Assembly: GCA_022577435.1 (NCBI GenBank)
Contig: JAKOON010000003.1
Span: 4,293,501 to 4,357,500, forward strand
Reading direction: 5' to 3'
From: Embiotoca jacksoni
Taxonomy: Eukaryota; Chordata; Actinopteri; Embiotocidae
DNA length: 64,000 nucleotides
Notes under the pieces: generated by a model
What the model saw: only the letters and a program-made list of their open reading frames with translations
Database searches by the model: none
Told to the model about the DNA's origin: nothing
Shown here: one piece after another, positions 50,607 through 63,000 of the stretch
Numbering within the stretch: position 1 is the stretch's first letter
Layout of the letters: each line of letters opens with the position of its first letter
Position numbers and translations under genes: made by a program

Positions 50607-51424
50607 GATGGCTACCTTCAGTAGTGATTAATCAATCTGTTTTGCCTGGCAGGAACACGCTGCCGGAGGTACTGGGTTCAGCTTGTCAGTTGTTCTTGAA
50701 GACTTTTATTTTAAAACATTTCAGCCTTTAATGTCTGAGCGACACCTCGATACAGGGCGACAGCTCCTTGTGGAGTTGTGAATATACTTTTAATTAGCCT
50801 CTGCTGCGTTATGATGAAAAGTCTTCAGCTACCGCCTTTGTGTGCCTGGAGACGTCCATTAGAGGGCGCCACTGATCTTTACTAAATTTGAACTCCAACC
50901 ATAACCTTTTATTGATTGATTTAGTGCCTCCACGACGAATTTATTTTATACATTAAATACCACATAATCGAACAACCTGGGAGGATTTATTGCATTTTTG
51001 CAGGAAGTTGTGGGCCTACTTTGGACATATCACATGCAGGTCTGAAAGCACGGTGTTTTGTTGCTCCTCCTGTTCTCATCAAGGTGAGACGCACAGTTTG
51101 TGCAGGGGATGCTGGTGTGAATGGGCTGATCCGCTTGGAGGGGATTGTGGCTGGAGGAGGTGGCAGGACTGCAGAGACGGGACTAACCGGGGATTTTGTT
51201 GTAAATAACTTTTATCTGAACGGACTCACTGTGTGCTTATTATTATTTCAGTCAGCATTGTTAGAAGTATGCGCATGTAGTGAGAACCTGGAAGTTGTTT
51301 TTGTGTGTGTGTGTGTGTGTGTGTGTCTGTGTGTGTGTGTGTGTGTGTGTGAATTCATCCATCACCAACACTGTGCGCCTTGGTGCGCCTCACTGACCCA
51401 CAGTCGTCTCCTCGCTGTCACACC
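50607..51424. other. ccdc3: ccdc3 upstream region
   Basis: Holds the presumed ccdc3 promoter and 5' UTR, including an interrupted (TG)n tract at 51302-51351 about 75 bases before the ATG. Overlapping open frames here look like chance. Confidence 0.4.
51302..51351. repeat. (TG)n microsatellite just upstream of ccdc3 ATG
   Basis: TG tract of about 24 units with one CT interruption. Confidence 0.93.
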
Positions 51425-54400
51425 ATGTGGATTATTTTGACGTTTCTTCTGGCCGCTGCTGGTGGTCCTGATGGGATCTGGGGGTGTCAGCTACCCCACG
51501 ACTGGAGACCGCAGACAGAAGCGTGCCGTGCGGAGCTGGCGGAGATCATTGTCTTTGCCAAGGTGTTGGCTCTGCACAAGGAGTCGTACAGCGTGTACAA
51601 CTACCTGCCGTATCAGCACGACACCGACCTGCTCTACTCCGCCGAGATCGAGCTGCTGTGCGACCAGGCGTGGGGCAGCATGCTGGAGGTGCCCGCCGGC
51701 TCCAGGTTTAATGTCACTGGCCTGGGTTACTTCCCCTGCTTCTCCTACAGCGTCACCAATAACAACAACTACTACTTCTTTCTCCGGTAAACAGCACACA
51801 TCTCCACTATCGAGTCTAATAACAGATTTTTTTTTGTAAAGATGCATGAAGTTTTACAGGCCCACATGGCGTGACATTAATCTATGCATCAGTCTGACAA
51901 AAGAAAACGTGTTAATTTACACTGTTTATGCTGTATAATGAATTGACTTTTACCCCATCCCTATTTACGAAGGCAACACATTTTTTTTGGAGTACAGATG
52001 GTGCACTCTGTTTGAAAGTTTTAAAACTTTGTGACTGTCTGAAAAACGACATGACATGGATGACCGACTTGCACCCTCTAGTCCAGATGCCTAAATCGCT
52101 CCTGTACAATTAAAATGTTTAGTCTAAATGCTGTAGTTCAGTTCGACACACCTTATCCATCCAAACTGGAAATGTGACGTAGATCCTCTTTCAGGATCTT
52201 AAAAAAAATTGTGCTGACTTTTTAACATCCAGGTGGAGTTAAATAAGAAGATGATTAGCTGATTGATAGGGATGTGCAGTTTGTCTCTCTGCTCGAATTA
52301 CATAATACCAGTGCTGGCTTGACCAGCTGTCCACCATGAGCTGAGGACCTCTTTGACACCTGAGACAAATATTTAAGAGAAAGGTGCAGTTTATTGGTGA
52401 GAATTATAGTGATTGTAATACCATAAATAGACCGGTTAACCTTTGGGAAATCTCTAGAAAGACAATTGTTAACGATTGCTTAGTAGTTTTTAAAGCCAAA
52501 CCACCCTGTACCTGACTCAGAGACAGATGACTGGTATCTATCTTCGTCTCTTTCAGTCGGTATCCGTCCATGTGACACCATTCTGATTTCAGGTTAAAAA
52601 CGCATTTAACGAGCAGCCAAACTTTCCACTCAAATTTCCAAAAAGTATGTGGCAGCTTAATTCTTAAGTGTCTGTGTTGGACAGAAACAACACTGTTACT
52701 CAGGAAACGTCTATTGCATTCCAGCCAGCATAATTACAGGGCCAGACATTTCCCAACAGCTTGAAGGTAAACCTACAAAGAATTTTCACTGGGGAGAGTT
52801 ATCAGCACATGGTGGGACCACCTTTTGTCCTGCTGGAATACACCAGTATGCCATTTGATGAGGGGAACGTGTGCTAACAGGCCTGACCAATAAATATCTC
52901 TCACATTCTGCCCTCAAATAGATGAAGAGTTAAGATATTCAGAGAGGGGCACTGAAAAGCATTCCTCAACTTTAATGTTTGGCTGACCCACATGAGGGTC
53001 TGCAGCAGAGCCAACAACAATAGTATTCTTATATCATATGTTACACATCGTATATGAAAAATCACACTTCCATGTGCGATTCTGTATTGTTGAGTGATGA
53101 TGGCCAAAAGATTTTAATAGGACTGTACCAGTCTGAGTCCATCTCACCTCCAAAGATGACTTTGTCGACCTGAAGATAATTAAGAAGCAGTGATTACTCC
53201 AGTAAACCAAAATAATGGTCGTCGAGATAATGAAGTGAAACCCCCTCAAAAATAGTTTCCCCACATTTTCCTTTGTAAAAGACATTAGCCCATGAAGGAT
53301 ATACGGTAAGCATGTAGAAAAGAAAACATAGCTCAAATGGGTATTTAACGATGTTAATTCTTGGGAGTTTTATTATTCTGTATTGCCAACCAAGTATTTG
53401 TCAAAAATTGTCAAGCAGTGCTTAAACTACTTTCTTTTTTTATTACAACAGAGACCATAGCAGTTTTGTTGAAAGATGACTTTACTTGCTTTTCTGTATT
53501 TTCCTTTCATATATTTTATATCATAACGTCGGCTGATCATATTAAACATGGCCAGCGTTTCAAATAGCGTAAGTGCTGATAATTCCTTTGGAAAAAAAAG
53601 GTCTGTTTCAGTCTGCTCTGAATACCCAGTTCATGCTGAACTGTTTGCCAAAACTAACGGCATATAAACTGAAACGGTAATCTTTCAATGTCTTTTCAAA
53701 ACTTGTTTCTGCTTCGTCTCAGTGGCCAAAGGATGGCTAAGCCATAGTTCATGACATACATCTAAATTCTTCCTCATCAATCGTAAATCATACAACTTGT
53801 ATGTCTTTTAAGTGTAGGCTTTAGCGAGCAGTTGGTTAGCTTAGCTTAGCATAAAAACTGGAAGAGAAAAAAAGGGGGAAGACTAGCCTGGTTCTGTCCA
53901 AATGACGAGTTAGTCCATCAGCAGCCCTACAGCTAAATGATTAACGTATTTCTTCAATCCATAAAAAACAGCAAGGTCTAAAATCATCAACTGTGGTTCA
54001 AGAGGAAGTAAAGTGCCAGACTACTTCTTCGTTGCAGCAGTATCTTCCTGAAGTTGCAGAGATTTCCTGCATCTGGTTGAAATACTGGCTGAACAAGAAA
54101 TAAAGTTTTAATTAGTGAGCTTTAGAATTGCTGCGCTAACTTGCAACTACATTTCTCATCCATCAAAGCAAATGTGTTCATTTTTGAACTATTCTTTCTA
54201 TTGAGCTACTAGAATAGGACCTTGTAAATAAGTCTCACAATCAATGTCGATGTAATGTGCTGCTTTTCAGTAATTTTCACAAATAAAATGCTGTTTGCTT
54301 TTACCCAATGAAGTAATTGGTGCCACAGCACACAAAGATTCATGGAGCGTTACGTCAGTTGGTTTAAAGAATTGAGATGTGGCTTAACAAATTGTGTTTT

Positions 54401-57400
54401 CATGTCCTGCTCTGTGCCCTTCAAGCGAACGTGAGTCTCCTCATCATGAACCTAAACCAGATCAGTTTAAAATTTCAAAGCAGCGTTGGTCGTGACCACT
54501 CTGCAACACCAAGTCCCAGAGGCTGTATTAGCAACTTAAAGCGTCTTATCGCGGTCTCCAGAGGATGTTCATTTTCCCAAAAATGTAGTTGCAGACCAAA
54601 ATAGTATTTTCAATCAATCATGAGTACCCTCCCAGGACAGGACAAATCACAACCTAACATGGAAAAAATTCAACGGAGGATCTCCCTCAGGACCGTTAAA
54701 TGAGACAGATTGAGTGTTCGGCTTCAGCCATGTGTACGCTGTAAAATCTTCAGCCGATATTTCACTCCTTCAAGATTTTTACATTCTCTGTCAAAGGAGA
54801 GCAACTGAACCGTAAAAGGGAGGAAACCTGTGTATTAATTTGCACTTAAAATGAACTTTTTAAAGAATGTGTGCTTGCGCAGCTTTTGTGCTGTGCGCCA
54901 TGTACCAATATTTAAAAAGTGTAGAGAAGGATTTCAATTGTTGCGTTCAATTCGATTTTGGTCTTTTAAGGTATTTTTTCTGCAATTGCAGAGCCCAAAC
55001 GAGTTCCTCTGGATGCACAATCCTTCATCCCTCCTGGTCACCGTGATTACATCTGACCTTTGACATCTTCTGCTGAAGCAAAACATCAGCTTTCTTCTTG
55101 CTCTTTCAGCATATAGGCCCGTATACAACACACACACAGTCTGGAAGGGACAGCCAGACTTTTGATGTCCCTCGAGGGGTACGAGATGGAATCCAGATGT
55201 AGGCTATGGAAACTGGCTCCTTTAAGATTTCCTGATGATATGAAACACGCACCGTAAATCGCTTTGGCCTGTAATTTGCTGGTTTGAGTCACTCACATAA
55301 TGCTCGAATTTGCATAAAAATAGAGCAAAGTCTGTAAACAATTTTGCATTCTCCAAAAATGTTCCAACTTTTACTAATGACCTGTGTCTTTATATAGAGG
55401 TACTGTTTAAATCATTAAATGCTCAGTTAAACTGTTTGGGTTAAATACCTATAAGAAGGTCCATTTGCTTCAATTTCAATGGACCCTTTCCTTCTGCGTC
55501 TGCATATTTGTTTTCACACAAGTGCAACTTTTTACCGAAGGTCCATATTCTGCCTTTGCTCGCCACTGTATCAACGGAATCTTTCGCCATTTCTGCCGTG
55601 CAGGATGGATGAGAACTACAACATTGTTCCCCATGGAGTGAACTTCCAGGACGCCATCTTCCCTGACACCGCAGACAACCACCGCATGTTTTCTAGCCTC
55701 TTCCAGTTTTCCAACTGCACACCTGGAACTCAGGTCCACAGCTTCAGCCCAGAGTGGGAGGCACAGGAGGACAGCCGGGTATGTAGCCACTCACAACCAC
55801 CAACATGGACTTGATCTACTGCTGATTAAACATTTGATTTATAACCAAAAGCATTGTCGTTCACACAAAGAGGTTTCAGTATTACATCCTGTTGTTTTCA
55901 GCTGTGAAATAGCTGGCAAAGGAAATGCATTGGAAACCACAAGCACATTTCTCGAGGATTGGCCCAAAAAACAACTCCCTTTTTAAAGGAAAATAACACA
56001 ATGACCAACTAAAGTAAAACCAGGGAAAGTTGATGCATCATAAAAGTAAATTATAAATCTTAATCACAAAATAGCCCCTGGATTACACACACTGCCATGT
56101 AGATTAATAATTGAACAATGTCAGAGTATCTAAAGGTCAGTACTCTTATGACTCTCACAATGATGCCGTCAGATTTTAGGATGGCTTGAACCAATAAGCT
56201 CGATCTCCATTTCACACCTCTGCTGTTCGCGTTTAACTGACAAAAGCTCATTTATACCTAAAGATCACTGGAGCACCTGGCGCTCCTTGACTTTGTAAAC
56301 TTTCCTGCAGTTTGTCTAACAGTTCATGTGTCAGTATATAAATAATTTCCAGCCACTCACCGCTGCTTTATCTCCCTTAATGAATTTAAACCTTTGGCAC
56401 AATCCCCCTGATTTAGGTCAGTCTTCTTCTGTCTGTTTCCAATAATTTTCTAACTACTTATAAAAGCAACAAAAAAAAAAAAATCCACCACGGTTAAAGA
56501 GAATGAAAACATGGTTTTGTATTTCCATTAACAGCAAACATTTGGGCCAGGCCTGTGATTATAATTACAGAGCGACCTTTAGATATCGGTGCCGCTTTCT
56601 TACATCATTCTCGTGATTAGATTTCCTCTTAGCAAAATAAAAACAGACTCTGTTTTTACTGGTACTGAGCAACCGTTGTTTGGACAACTGACCAAAACTC
56701 CCATCAGATCACAACACGCAATACAATACACACCATATAATCCAGTGTCAACCGTAGTAAATCAAATGGCATGAAGTGATTTTAAGATTTAACGCCAAAC
56801 TGTATTAGTAATAAAAACATTATTTTAACAATCACTGTTTTTCCCACAGTTTTATGTTTCTAACTAATGCAGAGATGTTAGCTTTGATGGGCTACAAGCT
56901 CTATTCTGATACTCGTCTGTTTTTCCTCAGACAGGCTTCAAACAGCCTCCTCTGAGACGGTGAGGACACAAGAATAGTTTAATGCTGCATTACATCAGAT
57001 TCAGATCAGAAATCAGACACTTACAATCAGATAAATCACAAGTCCAACTGGATACTGAGGGGGTGCCAGAAGACTGCATATTGGGGCCTGTCAAAAATTG
57101 GGTTCAGGAGTATGAAAGATGGAGGCATTTAGCAGGCAGGAACGGTCTTTGGAACAGACGTGCAAATTTTCTCTTGCAAGTCTTTATGAGTTCGCTTGTG
57201 ATATTCATCTCTATCAGAACAATTTTTATTCCTAAGCCGTACTGCATCGGGTTTTTGGGTTGTCCAACTGTCCATACATACCTAGAGAAAATGTCTTCAC
57301 ATTTGACACAAACGTTCACTTTTGAAGGTCAAAGGACAAGATCACAATGACCTCAAGCTGTCCCTGTCTCGTGAATGCAATAGCTCAAGAATGCCTTGAG

Positions 57401-59295
57401 GGAATTTCTTCAAATTTGGCACAAATATTCTCTTGTACTCAAGGATGAACCGATTAGACTTTGGTGGTCAAAAGGTCGAAGACATGAGATCATACTGACC
57501 TTGACTTTCGACCACCAAACTCTAATCAGCTCATCTTTCAGTCTAATACTGTGTTCAGATTATCCACTATAATTCAATCAAATCTGAAGAAGGTCCCTCA
57601 AGGTGTTCCAAGATATTGTGTTCAAAAGAAGAGGTTGATATGAGGTAACAGTGAGCTTGACCTTTGACCCCAAATAACTAATGCGTTCATCCTTGAGACC
57701 ATGTACAGATGGATAACAGAAAAACGTAATCTCTCCGGCCATGACTGTCGCCAGCACAGAGGCATAACAAGGGCAGAATATTTTTATTCAGCTGCTGTCA
57801 ATCAGTCAATCTTGGGTGCCCATCTCAGTTCAGTGGATCTGACAGCTGTTAACTATATTCAGTCTGCCACTAACTGAATCTGTGTTTATGTGAAAGCCTT
57901 ACCACGGGATGCAAAACAATGATGTTGCACAGATGTTTACACCTTCTGCTCCGCTAAACCTTTTTTTCGTCCTGCTTCTAAACTTGATTCTTTGCATTAT
58001 AAAGTTTCATACTTCCACAGAAATCCCTTTGGAGCATAAGTAAGAGCACATGGGAAAAATCCACAGCTAATATTACAACAAGTAACATACAAACCAGTGA
58101 TGTGGGCCAGCAGCCGACAGCACATTTTTAACATTTCCTCAAAACCTTCAGCGGTTGTTATCTGATGGCAGAGAATTTACATCAGTGTTTCACGCCAGCC
58201 CATGTGGAAGCATTAGGGGCTGCTGAGGAAATCCACACTCAGGCAGACAGGCATGCAGTCAGAGGCATCTGGAGCTCTTTTTTTTTTTTTTTTACCTGGG
58301 AAAGGTCCAGGCCTTTGGATTGTCTGTCACAGGTTTGCAGGCATGTCGGGTTTCGTCTGACAGCAGTGTCTCACTGAAATAGGGAGAGTAGGTTGTGTAA
58401 CCATTTTGCTCACCTCAGACTGGACCTACCCTGTTGTGTTGTTTTTGGGTTCAATAAATTGGCTGTTACATAAAGAGCAGGATACACCGTATAGTACAAC
58501 CAGACTGTTCCACCGCAAGAGGACAAATTTTCATGCCCTTTTCTTTCTTTTTAAACTACAAGTATCCAGAAAAAAAGTATTTTTTTTCTGCTCATTCATT
58601 CATAAACAGTGGGATATGCTGGAAGACTCGAGTTGTTGGCACTGGTTGTCACCCTAAAAAGCAAGCCAGAAGCGTTCTCTCATCTGACTTATCCAAAGGA
58701 AATCCAGTATCAAAAACAGCAGATCTGCCAGGTGTTACTTCATAAATGTAACAAAAATATATTAAACCTGACACCAGTATTTAGTATGAGCTGTAATGGG
58801 ACAAAACTCCAAATATGAGTTCACTCAGTGGCAGTGGAAGGTAAAACTTTGTGGGAAATTTTGCAGAATATAAGCTGATACTGGCTGGGTTTGCCTAAAG
58901 TGCACTTAATCAAATGCTCCTTGTGCTTTTCCAGATATTACAAATTAATTCACTGTAATAGCTGGCTATAATAAACATATCTTTTCCACTTCTCTTCACA
59001 GTTGTTGTGCTCCACAGTGCAGAAGGCTCTGTTTGAGGAGGAAGAGAGGGTGAGGACTCTCTCCCAGAAGGTGCGTTCCCTGGAGAAAGCCAATGGCCAC
59101 CTGAGGGAAAAGGTGAAGACCATGAAACGTCTGCTGCGCCAGGCCCAGCGAGAAACGATGAAGGAGCAACAGACCCTCAGCCTCAAGCAGCTCTACAAGT
59201 CGAAGACGCCCCAAACTCACCCTGATCAGGACACGACGCAGGAGCAAAAGAACCAACCACTAAAAAAAGTGCTCTCCAAGAAGCTAAAAAACTAA
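51425..59295 (+). CDS. ccdc3: Coiled-coil domain-containing protein 3 (secreted)
   Basis: Secreted factor of endothelium and fat tissue in mammals (also called favine). Three coding exons: 51425-51786, 55604-55778, 59002-59295. Phases join to 276 residues (human 270). Residues 1-20 form a signal peptide (MWIILTFLLAAAGG). The N-terminal domain carries the family words CQLPHDWRP, CRAELAE, CDQAWGSMLEVPAGSR and the N-linked site NVTGLGYF. Exon 2 encodes MDENYN, PHGVNFQDAIFPDT and MFSSLFQFSNC. Exon 3 begins LLCSTVQKALFEEEE and runs into a basic heptad-repeat coiled coil (about residues 190-235) and a lysine-rich end. The ATG at 51425 has a CACC context. An in-frame ATG 15 codons upstream would put polar residues before the signal peptide. 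The C-terminal 40 residues differ from human. The paralogue letter is not decided. Confidence 0.95.
51787..55603 (+). other. ccdc3: ccdc3 intron 1
   Basis: A 3.8 kb intron, AT-rich, with no recognised gene or named repeat. Confidence 0.7.
55779..59001 (+). other. ccdc3: ccdc3 intron 2
   Basis: A 3.2 kb intron that holds one copy of the dispersed AGGTCA-bearing repeat (57230-57780). No other gene was recognised. Confidence 0.7.
57230..57780. repeat. Dispersed repeat with AGGTCA direct repeats, copy 1
   Basis: Shares the words AATGCCTTGAGGGAATTTCT, TTTGGCACAAAT, CAAGGATGAAC and TTGGTGGTCAAA with 62430-62720. It contains a foldback (arms 57444-57469 and 57510-57535) and DR1-type sites (57326-57338 and 57658-57670). 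It looks like an old fish interspersed repeat with internal sub-repeats; the family is not named. Confidence 0.65.
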
Positions 59296-60043
59296 ATGTT
59301 TTTTGTCCCCTATGTTCATAGTAAACCAAATTTTGATCCATATGAAGAATCAGTGGCAGATCAAGCTGAAAGGATCGTGAGTGAACATGTGGGTGAGGTG
59401 ACCGCAACAGCAAAAACAACCAACTCAGATCAATTAAGAGTAAAAGATGGATGTTTATTGTAGTTATACTATATTCCCCATTTCTGCAACCTAAATATTA
59501 TTAAGGAGCGTAATTGAGACTTTACCCCTCACAGCGATTTATGTTTTGTTGATCCAACAAAATACATTGCATTGTTGTTCGTGGTTCAGTTGATCTGTGC
59601 CATTGACACTGTAATCAGCAAGGTAACTATTGTTTCAGTGATTATTCTTTCTGAATAACTGTTGCTCTTCCCTGACCTGTAGCCCCCAACTTTAGTTTGT
59701 GTATTTCAGTGGCAGCACAAACATTTTCCAAACATTAGGAAGCTCATAGTTTATACCTGGTGGATGCACTGTTGGAACAACAAGTAGATAATGTTAAGAC
59801 ATTGGAAATTGGATGTCATTTTCTGATAAATTGCTTTTCTGTGCTGGACACATCATGCATTGCATAAATAATATTAGAATTACTTACAATTCTTACTTCT
59901 GAAATGATATTGCAAAAATGTTTTCAATCAAATGTCATCTTTTGGTATTCCAAATTTGGACTTTAGGTCACATTTCAATTCTAAATACATATAATTTACA
60001 AAGTAAATGAGGCACAACACATTTTATTAATTGAAAGGTATGA

Positions 60044-60049
60044 AATAAA
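60044..60049 (+). terminator. ccdc3: ccdc3 polyadenylation signal (AATAAA)
   Basis: AATAAA about 750 bases after the ccdc3 stop, a plausible 3' UTR end. Confidence 0.5.
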
Positions 60050-60069
60050 GTACTTTATTTGTTGAAGTC

Positions 60070-63000
60070 TTTTAAAAAAAAGTGGGTTAAATTTGGATGC
60101 TCAATAATACTGGGTGTGAAAGGCTGTGAGCTAGTGGAAATACATACGACTTTTACTGTGTATATGAGAGTTTAGTTACAAAGAAGCAGACCACACGTCA
60201 CATTTTCCTTTGTTCAAATGATTTGTGGTGAATCAAAGTGTCATTTTTATATTTGAAAACAGGGTGCTGAGCACCCATTCAGTCTGGCCAGTGAGCCTGA
60301 CATGGTACAGGATTGGCTTTTTCTGTGTCAGAAATGGAAGGTTGCTTATATTATATATTATATATTCTGTATTTGCTTTTGTTTGTATTTCTCTGTCTCT
60401 GAACTATAAACATCTGGCTTGCTTTACCATGAGCATAATCATTGTTGTAATAGTTACGTCAGCTTTTTTATTATTATTATTAAATTAATTAACTTTTTAC
60501 AATAGCTTTGTTTTTATTTTTGTCACAGTTAATTTCATTTTTACAACATGCACATTTACATTGTATGCACCCTTTTGGTGAAATATGCAAAAACTACCTT
60601 TAAAAGTAATACAGCCACAGATTGTAGCCCTGTTTAAGTAACAGAACAGTTCCTGTTGTGCATCACTGCATTTAAATTCATGAAACTCTCAACATATAAA
60701 TCAAACAGTAAAATCAATACTGCATGAACAACATTCCCCACAGCTCATCCTTCACTACAGTGGGTACTTTTACAAGTCCCAGTTTCAATCCGTGGAAGTG
60801 TACAATGTGTGATGTGAGTGTTTCTAAGATTATATCCTTTTGTCTGACAAAATGTTCTAAACAAGTTCAACTCAGGAACAAAAAAGGGTCTCAAGTGACA
60901 ATTTGAACCAGTTGTGCTTCTTTTACTGCATTTCCTGACACTGATGCACTCAACAGTTCAATATAATGTAATGCTCTAAAATTCTTTTAATCTGCTACAC
61001 AGACTTGAAAATAAATGTGTCATGAAATGTGTCGCGCCAAATAGCAGAACAAAGAGACAACTGACAAAGCTGTGAGGCAGAGAGGTAACGAATTCAAATG
61101 AAAGTTTCAGACCTCAGCTGTAATGTTTCCGTCTTTCCATGTATTCAAGTCAGAGATGATAAATGCTTTCTGGCATGGATAGTATGTTCAGGGTTATTCA
61201 CTGCTAATAAATCAAAAGTTTTTCAAAGAACTGGCACACATTCAAAAGCAACATAAATCCTAAAAATAAAATGGCCCAACGTTGACCTCTTCCCCCCAAG
61301 CCTTTGTTTTGCAGGTTAGATCTAGGGCACTTTCTGAACACAGGGCCATTTCAGACACAAAACCATCTTGGCAGATGAAATTTTCAACACAAGAGCTGAG
61401 CCAAATTTCTTCCATATGGTGCTGTCGCATAAAACGGAGGGAATGAGGGACAGGGTTTGCACGGCGAGAGGAGAAACAAAAAAAGTGACACATGTCAGAC
61501 ATGTTTTATGTCAGAAAATCTCTGCAGTAAAGCAGGATACGAAGGAGACATTTACCAGCTCTCCCTCTCGTGCATCATTTGACCTCTACAGCAAAGAGAG
61601 AAACAGTTGAAGAGAACAGCTCCACACTTCCTCATCTTCCTCATTTTTTTCGTATTGGCTTTCTTCTCCTCGTGACACCTTTGTATCAGACAACCTTGCC
61701 TGCAGCCAACTGTCAAGATCACATGGACCCAGGCCAAAAATGATAAACACACACTGCTTTCTCAACATAAACCACTGTGCACAGTCAATCTGCAAAACAG
61801 ATGTCAGGCAACGCGGCTGCACAGTGGTGGTCTCTCCAAGACGACTTGGCTCTCTGTGGACATTGTTTGTTTATCTGGCCTTATTTTATGTTTTCAAATA
61901 TTGTTACTTTCTCTGGTTGCTCTAGTTACATTTTTTTTGGGGGGGGGGAATTGATAATCTCAGGACATCTGTATGGTTACTACATTATATATTTTCCATT
62001 TTTCCTCTTTCAGCTCATATTTTCTCAAGCAGTTACACTTAGCCTTTCACTCAGTCTGTCATTACTTCACATACGGAAATCCACCAGAGGTTTCTAACGC
62101 TGTGCTTTGTAACCTGACATTGACTTTATTGTTTCTGTAGATAATTACTCAGGTCTGCTCTTGGAAACCCATTTTTTTCCCTTGAAGCAACGGATCCCAC
62201 GTCTTTGTGTTTTGAATTAGCCCCCCTCCTTTTACACTAAAACAAGACTAAAACTCTGCAGCCGTGCTCGAGACTCTGTGAAGGTGTGCAATAGTGCTTT
62301 GAACTAGATGCTAACACCGGCATGCTAATGTTACAGATCCATTGATAATTACTTCAGGTTATTCCTGTTAAATTATTGTTTTCATCACTTCAACATTGTG
62401 GGATTATATAATGTACTGTTTTATTTTTATGCCTCCATGACGGTGATAACTCAGGAACACCCGAAGGGAATTTCTATCAACCTTGCACAAACTTTCACTT
62501 GGACTGAAGGATGAACTCAAAAGAATTCTGTGGTCAAAGGTGAAAGGTCAAGAGGACTTTGACATCACATCTGTCCCATGCTCATAAACACAATATCTCA
62601 GGAATGCTTTGAGGGAATGTTTTTCACATTTGGCACAAATGGTCACTTGCACCCAAGAGTGAACTGATAAGATTTTGGTGGTCAAAGGTCAAGATCATTA
62701 AGACGTTCATAGCATCTTTGCAGCAACATCCATATTTGAAGCATTTTTTACTGCAATAGTTACAACTTTGAGTTTTATCAGAACACTTTCATGATATTTA
62801 GCGCACAGTTAAAATATTTCAGAAACTTTTTTTGTTAGAAAAAAAAATATTCTTTTTTTTTTTAATGTATATTGTATGTTAAAGATAATAATTTATTGAC
62901 TATTAGACTAACATCCTTCTACCATAGTAAGCCCTGGATAGAGCCAAAGAGTGCCTGTAAGGGAGAGCGTAGACACCTAATGTTCACAGACGCAATGCTG

